DNA of 64,000 nucleotides from DSAD01 sp036825155 (GTDB lineage Bacteria; Desulfobacterota; Desulfomonilia; UBA1062): contig DAISYU010000002.1 of the NCBI GenBank assembly GCA_036825155.1, positions 21,112 to 85,111 of the forward strand, written 5' to 3'. Positions 16,879 through 26,680 of this stretch are shown here, in pieces (positions within the stretch are counted from its first letter, which is position 1; each line of letters begins with the position of its first letter). The notes below the pieces were generated by a model. It was not told the origin of the DNA. It ran no database searches and saw only the letters and a program-made list of their open reading frames with translations. The position numbers and the translations under genes were made by a program.

Positions 16879-17132
16879 ACTCGACCATCCATCTTATCTC
16901 GAGTTTGTTCCCTGCCAGGAATACATATTCAGCCGATGGGGCTGAGAGAGGTTTTCATTTCTCATCTCTCAATATACCGGGTACTCCCGTAGACTTGTTT
17001 TACTAAGTATTCTTCGGGTTTACTTCTCATCAATACCCTCTGATGAAATACCTGAAATTTCATGCTCCCTGGTACACATACAATCCATTCAATGAGTATT
17101 CCGGCATAAGCCAGAGGTATCAAGACAAACAT

Positions 17133-17148
17133 TGGCATGGCTATTGAA
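17133..17148 (+). promoter_or_regulatory. Imperfect sigma-54 promoter before maoC
   Basis: TGGCATGGCTATTGAA has a near-consensus -24 element (TGGCAT) and correct spacing to TTGA, where TTGC is expected. It lies about 90 nt before the MaoC gene. The missing C in the -12 box lowers confidence. Confidence 0.45.
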
Positions 17149-17240
17149 AGTGATTCGATGGGGATTACCTATGACTATAGAATCCTCAATAACGCAAGAG
17201 ACCTTTTACAGCAGTGAAAACCAACTTAAGGGGAGGATTA

Positions 17241-17669
17241 ATGACAGGTAAGACTATTGAAGAACTCAGGATTGGTGAGACGCAGCGGTTTGCGAAAACG
17301 ATCTCCGAATCGGACGTCTATGGGTATGCAGGTATCACAGGTGATCTCAACCCGGCACATATCGATGAGCAGTATGCCGGCAACACATTTTTCAAGACCA
17401 GGATCGCCCACGGCATGCTGACTGCCGGTTTTATCTCAGCAATAATAGGCACAAAACTTCCAGGCCCCGGTACCATCTATATAAGCCAGACCCTTAATTT
17501 CAGGGCCCCTGTCAGGATAGGGGACACGATTACCGCTTTTGTCGAGGTCTCAGAAATTGTCACGGAGAAGAACAGGGTCAGACTGAAAACCACCTGCGTT
17601 AATCAGGATGACACTCTTGTTCTTGACGGAGAGGCTGTCGTAAGTCCGCCCAAGGCACAGGGCACATAG
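17241..17669 (+). CDS. MaoC-like (R)-specific enoyl-CoA hydratase
   Basis: The 142-residue hot-dog-fold protein has the hydratase-2 motif YAGITGDLNPAHIDEQYA, which holds the catalytic Asp and His, and RIAHGMLTAGFIS. It should hydrate trans-2-enoyl-CoA to (R)-3-hydroxyacyl-CoA or run in reverse. GGGGAGG before ATG 17241 decides the start over an upstream GTG at 17214. It heads a gene set with two CoA-transferases, so a role in degrading an acid taken up by the TRAP system is likely. Confidence 0.88.
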   Translation: MTGKTIEELRIGETQRFAKTISESDVYGYAGITGDLNPAHIDEQYAGNTFFKTRIAHGMLTAGFISAIIGTKLPGPGTIYISQTLNFRAPVRIGDTITAFVEVSEIVTEKNRVRLKTTCVNQDDTLVLDGEAVVSPPKAQGT

Positions 17670-17693
17670 CTGAATCAACGGAGGAATCTGAAT

Positions 17694-19694
17694 ATGCGAG
17701 GGAAGATAGAGGATACACATATCACCACAGAGATTTCATTTCCATCATTCTTATCTCCTATGGAAGGAAAGAAGGGCAAGGTCGTCTCGATGCAGGAGGC
17801 TATCCGTATCATACGGGACGGCGATATAATCGGAACCGCCGGCTTTGTCGGGATCGCCTTTGCCGAAGAGGTTGCTCTCAGTATCGAAGAGGCATTCCTT
17901 CGTACCGGCCATCCCAGAGACCTGACCCTGATCTACGCTGCCGGCATAGGGGACGGTGCACACAGAGGACTGAATCATCTGGCCCATGAGGGCCTTGTCA
18001 CAAAGGTGATCGGCGGTCATTGGGGCTTGAGCCCAAAGCTGGTGAAGCTGGCAATGGAAAACAAGATCATTGCCTACAATCTCCCCCAGGGTGTCCTGTC
18101 TCATATGTTCAGAGATATTGCCGCACACAGACCCAGAACGATTACGGACGTAGGCCTTTTTACCTATGTTGATCCGAGATTCGGCGGTGGCAGGGTTAAC
18201 GATGTCACCAGGGAAGACCTGGTGGAACTGATCGAATTTGACGGTCAGGAATATCTCGCATACAAAACAATGCCCATAAACGTCGCCATAGTCAGGGGCA
18301 CTACTGCCGACACAAACGGAAACATCACCATGGAGAAAGAGGCCCTGACTCTCGACGGGCTCCCCCTTGCAATGGCTGCAAAGAATTCAGGCGGTTTTGT
18401 CATTGCACAGGTGGAGAGGGTGACCCAGCATGGCACTCTGCCGGCAAAACAGGTAAGAATACCGGGGATCTTCGTAGACTGTGTGGTTCTCTCACAACCG
18501 GAACATCACTGGCAGACCTTTGCCGAGATATACAACCCTGCCTTCAGCAGCGAAATAACACAGCCGATACAAACCATGCAGCCCATGCTGATGGATGAAA
18601 GAAAGATCATGGCACGCAGGGCAGCCTTTGAATTAAAACCAAACAGCATTATCAATCTTGGGATCGGAGTACCGGAAGGCATATCCAGCATAGCCATCGA
18701 AGAGAAGATCCTTGACTATCTGACCCTGACAGCAGAGCCCGGGATAATCGGCGGTCTCCCTGCCGGAGGTCTGAATTTTGGCGCCGGTGTAAACATCGAG
18801 GCAATCGTGGATCAGCCCTATCAGTTTGATTTCTATGACGGCGGCGGTCTGGATTGCGCCTTTCTCGGGCTGGCTCAGGCAGACAGACACGGCAACCTGA
18901 ATGTCAGCAAGTTCGGGCCGAAAATGGCTGGCTGCGGCGGATTTATCAACATCAGCCAGAAGGCGAAGTCAGTGATCTTTGTAGGGAGTTTCACGGCAGG
19001 CGGTCTGGAAGTTGCCGTGGAGGACGGCACCCTCAGGATAGTCAAAGAGGGCAGAGTCAGGAAGTTTGTAGACAGGGTCGAACAGCTGACCTTCAGCGGA
19101 GAATATGCCCTCAAGAAAAATCTTTCCGTACTCTATATCACGGAAAGGTGTGTCTTCTCCCTTACCGAAAAGGGTTTGAAGCTTGTTGAAATAGCCCCGG
19201 GTGTGGACATCGAAAGAGATATCATCTCCCACATGGATTTTGAACCGATCATCGAAGAACAACCCCGCCTCATGGATAAGAGGATCTTCAACCAGGGCCC
19301 TATGAACCTGAAAGCCGATTTATTATCAGTGCCCCTTAAAGACCGGTTCAAATACAATCCCGTAAAGAACATCTTCTTTGTCAATCTGGAAGGCTATTTT
19401 GTGAACCGATCAGAGGATATTCAGGAGATGGAAGCCCTGGCAACGAGCATACTTATACCACTTCGGAAAAAAGTCTTCGGGATTATAAATTATGACAATT
19501 TCACCATTTCACCCGATCTCGTGGATGAATACTCCGACATGGTGAAACGGCTCAGCAGATATTATTCAGGTGTGAGCAGGTATACCACAAGTACATTCCT
19601 GAGAATGAAGCTTGGTGAAGCTCTTGCGGAACGTGATGTGGCCCCTCATATCTATGAAAACAGTGAAGAGGCTCGAAAGGCACTGGACGTATGA
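17694..19694 (+). CDS. Acyl-CoA:carboxylate CoA-transferase, fused alpha-beta (copy 1)
   Basis: This 666-residue protein joins both family I CoA-transferase halves: an alpha part beginning DGDIIGTAGFVGIAF and a beta part with LTAEPGIIGGLPAGG, where Glu348 is the likely catalytic glutamate that forms the CoA thioester. Known single-chain enzymes (YdiF type) are about 520-530 residues. Here about 130 further residues follow (from LMDKRIF, including NYDNFTISPDLVDEY), a domain I cannot name. CoA transfer to the imported acid is the expected role. A strongly similar paralog follows 59 bp later. Confidence 0.87.
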   Translation: MRGKIEDTHITTEISFPSFLSPMEGKKGKVVSMQEAIRIIRDGDIIGTAGFVGIAFAEEVALSIEEAFLRTGHPRDLTLIYAAGIGDGAHRGLNHLAHEGLVTKVIGGHWGLSPKLVKLAMENKIIAYNLPQGVLSHMFRDIAAHRPRTITDVGLFTYVDPRFGGGRVNDVTREDLVELIEFDGQEYLAYKTMPINVAIVRGTTADTNGNITMEKEALTLDGLPLAMAAKNSGGFVIAQVERVTQHGTLPAKQVRIPGIFVDCVVLSQPEHHWQTFAEIYNPAFSSEITQPIQTMQPMLMDERKIMARRAAFELKPNSIINLGIGVPEGISSIAIEEKILDYLTLTAEPGIIGGLPAGGLNFGAGVNIEAIVDQPYQFDFYDGGGLDCAFLGLAQADRHGNLNVSKFGPKMAGCGGFINISQKAKSVIFVGSFTAGGLEVAVEDGTLRIVKEGRVRKFVDRVEQLTFSGEYALKKNLSVLYITERCVFSLTEKGLKLVEIAPGVDIERDIISHMDFEPIIEEQPRLMDKRIFNQGPMNLKADLLSVPLKDRFKYNPVKNIFFVNLEGYFVNRSEDIQEMEALATSILIPLRKKVFGIINYDNFTISPDLVDEYSDMVKRLSRYYSGVSRYTTSTFLRMKLGEALAERDVAPHIYENSEEARKALDV

Positions 19695-19753
19695 GCATAT
19701 CATGTTCTTGCAACTTCTTTAATCTACTAAAGATTCTATAAGGAGGTGATTTT

Positions 19754-21799
19754 ATGAAGAAAAACGGGGATCAGAAAGGGAGCAGGCACCCGATGCTTTC
19801 CCCCACCACGCCGCTACAGAAAGACAGTAGGCATCCTATGTTGTCTGCTGTCTCTCCTGTACGGATGAAAGTGGTGACTGCAGAAGAGGCCATACAGTTA
19901 ATCCAGGATGGTGATACCATTGCAACCGGTGGATTTGTGGGCAGCGGATTCCCGGAAGAGATCGCAATCAAGATCGAGGAATATTTTATCACGCATGGCA
20001 GGCCCAGAGATCTTACCGTCGTGTATGCTGCCGGTCAGGGAGATGGTTCCGCAAGGGGCCTGAACCATCTTGGCCACGAAGGACTCTTAAAGAGAATTAT
20101 CGGGGGGCATTGGGGACTGGTGCCGAAGCTCCAGAAACTGGCACTGGACAATAAAGTACAGGCCTACAACTTCCCCCAGGGGGTCATTTCTCACATGTTC
20201 AGGGATATTGCAGCCCATAAACCTGTCACCATAACGGATGTCGGCATTATGACGTATGTCGATCCGCGTTATGGCGGCGGAAAGATTAATGAGAGCACCA
20301 CAGAAGACCTCATTGAATTGATGAACATCCGTGGCAAGGATTATCTTGCATACAAGACGTTCCCCATCAATGTCGCCATCATACGCGGTACCACTTCCGA
20401 TACGGACGGCAACATCACCATGGAAAAAGAAGCACTGACGAACGAAAACCTTTCAATCGCCATGGCTGCGAAGAACTCGAACGGTTTCGTTATCGCACAG
20501 GTGGAAAGGATTGCGGAAAAAGGCACCCTGAATGCGCGTCAGGTAAAGATCCCCGGCATTCTTGTTGACTGCGTCGTTGTATCAACACCTGATCATCATT
20601 GGCAGACATTCGGCGTTCAGTACAATCCTTCATTCAGCTGTGAAACAAAGGTCCCGGTACAGTCCATCCCACCCATGGAGATGAGTCCAAGAAAGATTGT
20701 TGTGCGCAGAACATCCTTTGAACTGAAAGGAAACAGGATCGTCAACCTGGGAATCGGCATGCCCGAGGGTGTATCCAGCATTGCAAATGAAGAACAGATC
20801 TCCGACCTGATGACCCTTACCGCAGAGCCGGGTATCATCGGAGGACTACCGGCCGGCGGATTGAGTTTCGGGGCAGCTACCAACGCAGAGGCGGTCATCG
20901 ACCAGCCTTACCAGTTCGATTTCTATGACGGCGGAGGTCTGGACATTGCCTTTCTGGGCCTGGCTGAGGCCGACAAAGAGGGTAATGTCAATGTGAGCAA
21001 ATTCGGACCCAAGATGGCCGGCTGCGGCGGATTTATCAACATCAGTCAGAAGGCGAAGAAAGTCGCCTTTATCGGCACGTTCACCGCCGGCGGGTTGAAG
21101 ATTTCCGTACATGACGGACAGCTGAAGATTGACCAGGAGGGCAGTTTCAAAAAGTTCAAGCAGCAGGTTGAGCATGTGACCTTCAGCGGCAGGTATGCCC
21201 GGAGCATGCAGCAACCCGTTCTCTATATCACCGAGCGGTGCGTGATTGCACTGACATCCCAAGGCATGGAACTTATCGAGATCGCCCCGGGTGTCGATCT
21301 TGAGAAGGATATCCTTGCCCATATGGAATTCGAACCGATCATCAAGGGAACCCCACGTCTCATGGACAAGAGAATCTTCCTGCTGCAGCCTATGGGCCTC
21401 AGAGACGATTTCCTTAGGGTCCCCCTTGAAGAGCGGCTGATCTATGATCCGGTAGACAATATCTTCTTTGTCAACTTTGAAGGCTATTCCGTAAATACGA
21501 TCGAGGATGTGCTTGAGATAGAAGCGATGGTAAGAAAAATCCTCTCTCCTGTGGGGAAGAAGGTCTATACCATCGTAAACTATGACAACTTCACCCTGAA
21601 TCCGAATATCCTGGACGAATACACCGATATGGTGAAAAGGGTCGTCAGCGAGTTGTATTCCGACGTCACCAGATATTCAAGCAGTGCATTTCTGCGCATG
21701 AGACTCGGGGAGGCCCTCAAGAAACGAAAGATGCCTCCCCATTTGTATGAAAGCCTGAAAGAGGCGGAAAAGGCGCTCAAGAAGAACGAAGATTCCTAA
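19754..21799 (+). CDS. Acyl-CoA:carboxylate CoA-transferase, fused alpha-beta (copy 2)
   Basis: The 681-residue protein is colinear with the preceding CoA-transferase over its whole length, including the LTAEPGIIGGLPAGG motif (Glu358) and the C-terminal extension with VNYDNFTLNPNILDEY. It is a tandem duplication that has diverged, which suggests different acyl specificities. The N-terminus carries two copies of SRHPMLS (about residues 10-16 and 26-32) before homology begins. AAGGAGGTGA precedes the ATG. A strong hairpin follows the gene. Confidence 0.87.
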   Translation: MKKNGDQKGSRHPMLSPTTPLQKDSRHPMLSAVSPVRMKVVTAEEAIQLIQDGDTIATGGFVGSGFPEEIAIKIEEYFITHGRPRDLTVVYAAGQGDGSARGLNHLGHEGLLKRIIGGHWGLVPKLQKLALDNKVQAYNFPQGVISHMFRDIAAHKPVTITDVGIMTYVDPRYGGGKINESTTEDLIELMNIRGKDYLAYKTFPINVAIIRGTTSDTDGNITMEKEALTNENLSIAMAAKNSNGFVIAQVERIAEKGTLNARQVKIPGILVDCVVVSTPDHHWQTFGVQYNPSFSCETKVPVQSIPPMEMSPRKIVVRRTSFELKGNRIVNLGIGMPEGVSSIANEEQISDLMTLTAEPGIIGGLPAGGLSFGAATNAEAVIDQPYQFDFYDGGGLDIAFLGLAEADKEGNVNVSKFGPKMAGCGGFINISQKAKKVAFIGTFTAGGLKISVHDGQLKIDQEGSFKKFKQQVEHVTFSGRYARSMQQPVLYITERCVIALTSQGMELIEIAPGVDLEKDILAHMEFEPIIKGTPRLMDKRIFLLQPMGLRDDFLRVPLEERLIYDPVDNIFFVNFEGYSVNTIEDVLEIEAMVRKILSPVGKKVYTIVNYDNFTLNPNILDEYTDMVKRVVSELYSDVTRYSSSAFLRMRLGEALKKRKMPPHLYESLKEAEKALKKNEDS

Positions 21800-21820
21800 T
21801 GAAGGAAAGCCCTGAAGATT

Positions 21821-21857
21821 AGAGCCGTACCCCGCATCCAACTGCGGGGTACGCTCT
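21821..21857 (+). terminator. Strong hairpin after the CoA-transferase genes
   Basis: CGTACCCCGCA (21826-21836) pairs perfectly with TGCGGGGTACG (21843-21853). AGAG/CTCT extends the stem past a one-base bulge. No T-run follows, so it may end transcription weakly or protect the mRNA end. Confidence 0.6.
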
Positions 21858-21930
21858 CCTGAACGATAACCTATCACCCTTCATAATTTAAACAGCACGT
21901 CATTTGTTTGAAATGCTGGTGGGGTGTGAC

Positions 21931-21958
21931 TTGCTCCTCCGGTTTTTTCTCTTATAAT
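21931..21958 (+). promoter_or_regulatory. Sigma-70-type promoter for the stress-protein gene
   Basis: TTGCTC (21931-21936) and a perfect TATAAT (21953-21958) are 16 nt apart, about 85 nt before the gene start. Confidence 0.6.
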
Positions 21959-22043
21959 ATTAACATGACATGCAAAATCGGCCTGCATCGATCGAGGACA
22001 GATACCCTTGCATGAACACTGACAATCAAGAGAGGAGAGAACT

Positions 22044-22550
22044 ATGCTGCCGGAGATTAAAAAGATTCTCTATGTAACCGATCTATCAAAAAATTCAGCC
22101 TATGCCTTTCGCTATGCCATCAGTTATGCAGACAAATACGATTCAGAAATCTATATTATTCATATTATAGAAGAAATGGGACCAACAGCACGATCCCTGA
22201 TCGACTCGTTCGTTGGAGAAGCTCATCACGAAAAGATTATCAAAGACTCTATCAAGAGGATAAAAAAACGCCTGGAGATATTTTATGCAAAGCACCAGGA
22301 AGAGTTTCCGGACTGCTCTGTGAAGGTGAAAGCCATTGATGTCTATGAGGGGTATCCAGCCGATGAGATCCTCAAGAAAGCCAAAGAGTTGAAGTGTGAT
22401 ATGATCGTGATGGGCTCTCACGGCAGAGAAACCAGAGCTTATGCATTATTAGGGACCGTGTCCAGAATGATCGTGGGACTGGCGAGAGTCCCGGTCTGTG
22501 TAATACCGCTGCCCGAGGAAGAGATAGATATTACAGTCCATGACATTTAA
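22044..22550 (+). CDS. Universal stress protein (UspA family)
   Basis: The 168-residue protein has the Usp fold, beginning IKKILYVTDLSKNSAYAFRYAISYA. The C-terminal ATP-binding motif is present as MGSHGRETRAYALLGTVSRMIVGLARVPVCVIP (a G-x2-G-x9-G(S/T) type), so this is the ATP-binding class. Such proteins respond to energy or stress signals. AGAGAGGAGAG lies before the ATG. It sits alone with its own promoter, next to acyl-CoA metabolic genes. Confidence 0.9.
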   Translation: MLPEIKKILYVTDLSKNSAYAFRYAISYADKYDSEIYIIHIIEEMGPTARSLIDSFVGEAHHEKIIKDSIKRIKKRLEIFYAKHQEEFPDCSVKVKAIDVYEGYPADEILKKAKELKCDMIVMGSHGRETRAYALLGTVSRMIVGLARVPVCVIPLPEEEIDITVHDI

Positions 22551-22569
22551 TGGTACTCCCCGCCGCAAT

Positions 22570-23403
22570 CTATAATAAACCTCGATCGCAGAGCACCTGA
22601 CGCATAGTGGTGAACGTAAAATCACGGATCAGGCGGGAAAACCTCTTATGTGCATGAGAGATCCCGATATAGGTCCTGAACCTTGATTTGGCTGACATGC
22701 CCGGTATTCTCGGTATGTGAGGATTGAGTTCCCACGGGTGTATATAGAAAACAAACGGCTCATTTCTCTTCTCAAGGACGGACAGTGCCATCTTCGTGAG
22801 GGCATACGGCAGAAGGCGAAAATATCCTCCCCCTGATATGGGAAGGTTGCAGACCCCCACCTTCAGTGTGGAGATTGGGAATTCTGCCAGGGATCTGCCT
22901 TCAAGCTTGTGCGGCAGCCTGGGGGCATCGGGGATGCCGTAGTTGTCATGGTAGATGGGAAAGATGCTCGAATCATATTGAAATCCGAGTTCTTCAAGAA
23001 CATCAAGTGCCCAGAGTGTCTTCTTTGTGATTGAATACGTGGGGGCACGGTATCCGATAACCTGCTCGCCGATAGTGTCTTCAAGGACCGTCTTCGCCTT
23101 TTCCACATCTTTGCGGAAGGACTGCCGGTCCTGATTATAGATGACCTGGTGTGAATACCCGTGACACGCTATTTCGTGGCCTCGGGAGTGAATCTCTCTG
23201 ATGAGGGCAGGGTGGCGGCCGGCAACCCACCCGAGACAGAAGAACGTGGCAACAACCCCCCTGGATTCAAGCTCTGCTAAAACCTTATTCGTATTCTGCT
23301 CGATTGATGGAGAGAATGTCTCCCATGACTCGGGGGCGATAACGTCAGAGAGTGCATGGATCTGGAAAAATTCTTCAAGATCAATACTCAGCGCATGTCT
23401 CAT
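22570..23403 (-). CDS. XrtA-system-type polysaccharide deacetylase
   Basis: The 277-residue protein has NodB-type motifs: SIDLEEFFQ (metal and catalytic acid), HGYSHQVIYN (metal histidines) and GYRAPTYSI. The C-terminal part with FYIHPWELNPHIPRIPG matches the deacetylase group found with exosortase XrtA exopolysaccharide loci. It would remove acetyl groups from a GlcNAc-type polymer. No signal peptide is seen. No exosortase or glycosyltransferase is nearby, so it is an orphan here. Confidence 0.85.
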   Translation of the reverse strand: MRHALSIDLEEFFQIHALSDVIAPESWETFSPSIEQNTNKVLAELESRGVVATFFCLGWVAGRHPALIREIHSRGHEIACHGYSHQVIYNQDRQSFRKDVEKAKTVLEDTIGEQVIGYRAPTYSITKKTLWALDVLEELGFQYDSSIFPIYHDNYGIPDAPRLPHKLEGRSLAEFPISTLKVGVCNLPISGGGYFRLLPYALTKMALSVLEKRNEPFVFYIHPWELNPHIPRIPGMSAKSRFRTYIGISHAHKRFSRLIRDFTFTTMRQVLCDRGLL

Positions 23404-24062
23404 GGTGTCTACTATAGTATTTTTTAAAAGGCTAAGGCAACAAAACTATAGCCATTATGAAAATTATTGCCTCTCCCAGAGAACTCTGCAGCCTCACTCT
23501 CACGACATGACAATCTGAACCGAACAGGAAAGTCTCAAAACCGCACAGGGAACCATTCCGAAATCAGGACACCACGGTCGGCCGCTTCGAATATCCTTCA
23601 TAGTGGACATGTTCAGGATCAGATCCCCATTTCATTACGGAAAGAATCTCGGCATTGCGGTCATTTTTTTCACGAAAATGATTGATGATTCATTCAAAAT
23701 GGTATACATGATTCAGGGTTACATCACTCTTTCTGGTGTACGGGAAAAGGGTGAGCACTATGAATTGCCTGCCCGGTTATAATTGTTGACAGGCACTTGA
23801 TTGTTTTTGGAGTTTCTCTTTGGGTTGAGCTTCACAACTGGCTTGGGTAACATATCTGTAGAACACATGACGGTTTCATGGCAAAGCAAGTAATCATGAC
23901 ATTGTACGACCTCTTATCAAACATACGGCATCATCGGATAAGATGTCATTTGAGGGCAATTCTTCGCGCCCATTCAACGAAAATATTTCGTATTGAGAAA
24001 AGGTCTTCTTTGGCAATCCACGAAAGATATCAGGCATCTTAAGAAAAAACAAGGAGGATGAA
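23404..24062. other. Gene-free spacer of 659 bp
   Basis: I see no convincing gene, RNA or repeat. A weak promoter-like pair TTGAGC (23825) and TAACAT (23848), 17 nt apart, might serve the acyl-CoA synthetase. AAGGAGG ends just before that gene. Short open frames in this stretch lack family features. Confidence 0.5.
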
Positions 24063-25859
<1,797 letters not shown>

Positions 25860-25861
25860 TG

Positions 25862-25884
25862 AGCTGCAATTATAAATTGCAGCT
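25862..25884. terminator. Perfect inverted repeat after the acyl-CoA synthetase
   Basis: AGCTGCAATT-ATA-AATTGCAGCT has perfect 10-bp arms immediately after the stop codon, followed by TGAAAAATTT. It is a plausible terminator, but the T-tract is poor. Confidence 0.5.
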
Positions 25885-25926
25885 TGAAAAATTTACACAA
25901 TTGTATATTTATGTTTTGTAGTACAT

Positions 25927-25962
25927 AATAATGGGAAGGGTAATCTTACCCTTCCCATTATT
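25927..25962. promoter_or_regulatory. 17-bp perfect hairpin abutting a ribosome binding site
   Basis: AATAATGGGAAGGGTAA (25927-25943) is perfectly complementary to TTACCCTTCCCATTATT (25946-25962), with a 2-nt centre. The Shine-Dalgarno CAGGAGGA begins at 25963, one base after the stem, and a TTTTT run lies at 25971-25975. It could act as an intrinsic terminator for read-through, an RNA control element for the next gene or a protein-binding palindrome. Confidence 0.55.
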
Positions 25963-25976
25963 CAGGAGGATTTTTA

Positions 25977-26441
25977 ATGTCTTCTTTATGCGAGACCTGC
26001 AAATCACGGACATACTGCTTCACACTCAATTTTCGTATTTTTCAATCACTTGGATTTACTTTTAATCTTGATGAATGCCCCCTCTATGAACGTGATCCCA
26101 GTTGTATCCATGGAGATGATCAGCTCGAAGATGAGAGCGAACAGCCGGAAGAGGGATATACACTCGACAATGAGGAAACCTTCGAGATCAATGCTGAGAT
26201 CACAGTTCAATGCAGGATGAAAGAGTTTGAGTTAGGCGCAATCAAACCAAAAAGCTGCAACCAACTGAAGCGGTTGAGTATTATGATCGACAGGGAAAGT
26301 CTGCAGAGTGAACTCAGGAAGATCATCAACCGTGAGATCAGGAACAAACTGGGTAGCCAGGGCAAGGATTCGGTGATGCGTGAAGATGCAAAGACCAACA
26401 TCGAGGTGCCATTGATCTTCTCGAACTGGATCCTCAATTGA
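25977..26441 (+). CDS. Hypothetical protein with N-terminal cysteine cluster
   Basis: I do not recognise this 154-residue protein. Cysteines at 5, 8, 14 and 34 (C-x2-C-x5-C-x19-C) suggest a metal or iron-sulfur site. The middle is very acidic (EDESEQPEE). The C-terminal half is polar and helical (ESLQSELRKIINREIRNKLG). AGGAGGA gives a good start. A perfect 17-bp hairpin precedes it and a terminator follows, so it is its own transcription unit between acyl-CoA synthetase and nrdD. Confidence 0.7.
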   Translation: MSSLCETCKSRTYCFTLNFRIFQSLGFTFNLDECPLYERDPSCIHGDDQLEDESEQPEEGYTLDNEETFEINAEITVQCRMKEFELGAIKPKSCNQLKRLSIMIDRESLQSELRKIINREIRNKLGSQGKDSVMREDAKTNIEVPLIFSNWILN

Positions 26442-26520
26442 AGAAATCGATTACGTACCTCCCTTTGGGTATTGAAACGAGAGTAGTACTTTTTTATGTA
26501 TTCGCTTCCTTGAAAAAACA

Positions 26521-26562
26521 ACCCCGGATATCCTGAAAATCAGGGCCGGTTGCGGGTTTTTT
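26521..26562 (+). terminator. Intrinsic terminator after the cysteine protein
   Basis: Two nested stems, CCCG...CGGG and CCTG-AAAAT-CAGG, run into TTTTTT at 26557-26562. It lies 80 nt past the stop codon. Confidence 0.6.
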
Positions 26563-26618
26563 ACAGTTCCTCATCAATTACTGAATTTCCATTTTTCTCC
26601 TTGCAATGCTCTTGAACC

Positions 26619-26634
26619 GTGCTATATATAGTGC
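26619..26634. promoter_or_regulatory. NrdR box 1 upstream of nrdD
   Basis: GTGCTATATATAGTGC fits the NrdR consensus (ACACWATATATWGTGT), with the CTATATATAGTG core intact. It overlaps a candidate -10 (TATATA, 26623-26628) of a promoter whose -35 is TTGCAA (26601-26606, 16-nt spacer). NrdR would repress when dATP is high. Confidence 0.8.
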
Positions 26635-26649
26635 TTATCATAAATCTTA

Positions 26650-26665
26650 GCACCACATATAGTAT
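26650..26665. promoter_or_regulatory. NrdR box 2 upstream of nrdD
   Basis: GCACCACATATAGTAT matches about 12 of 16 consensus positions. It lies exactly 31 bp from box 1, the three-turn spacing typical of paired NrdR boxes. It is just upstream of the ribosome binding site AAGGGGGA. Confidence 0.7.
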
Positions 26666-26680
26666 AAATAAGGGGGATCT

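Noticed and set aside
23404..24062. Possible sigma-54 promoter or small gene before the acyl-CoA synthetase
   Set aside because: TGGC motifs are present but none has a GC doublet at the required distance. The short frames have no family features or ribosome binding sites.
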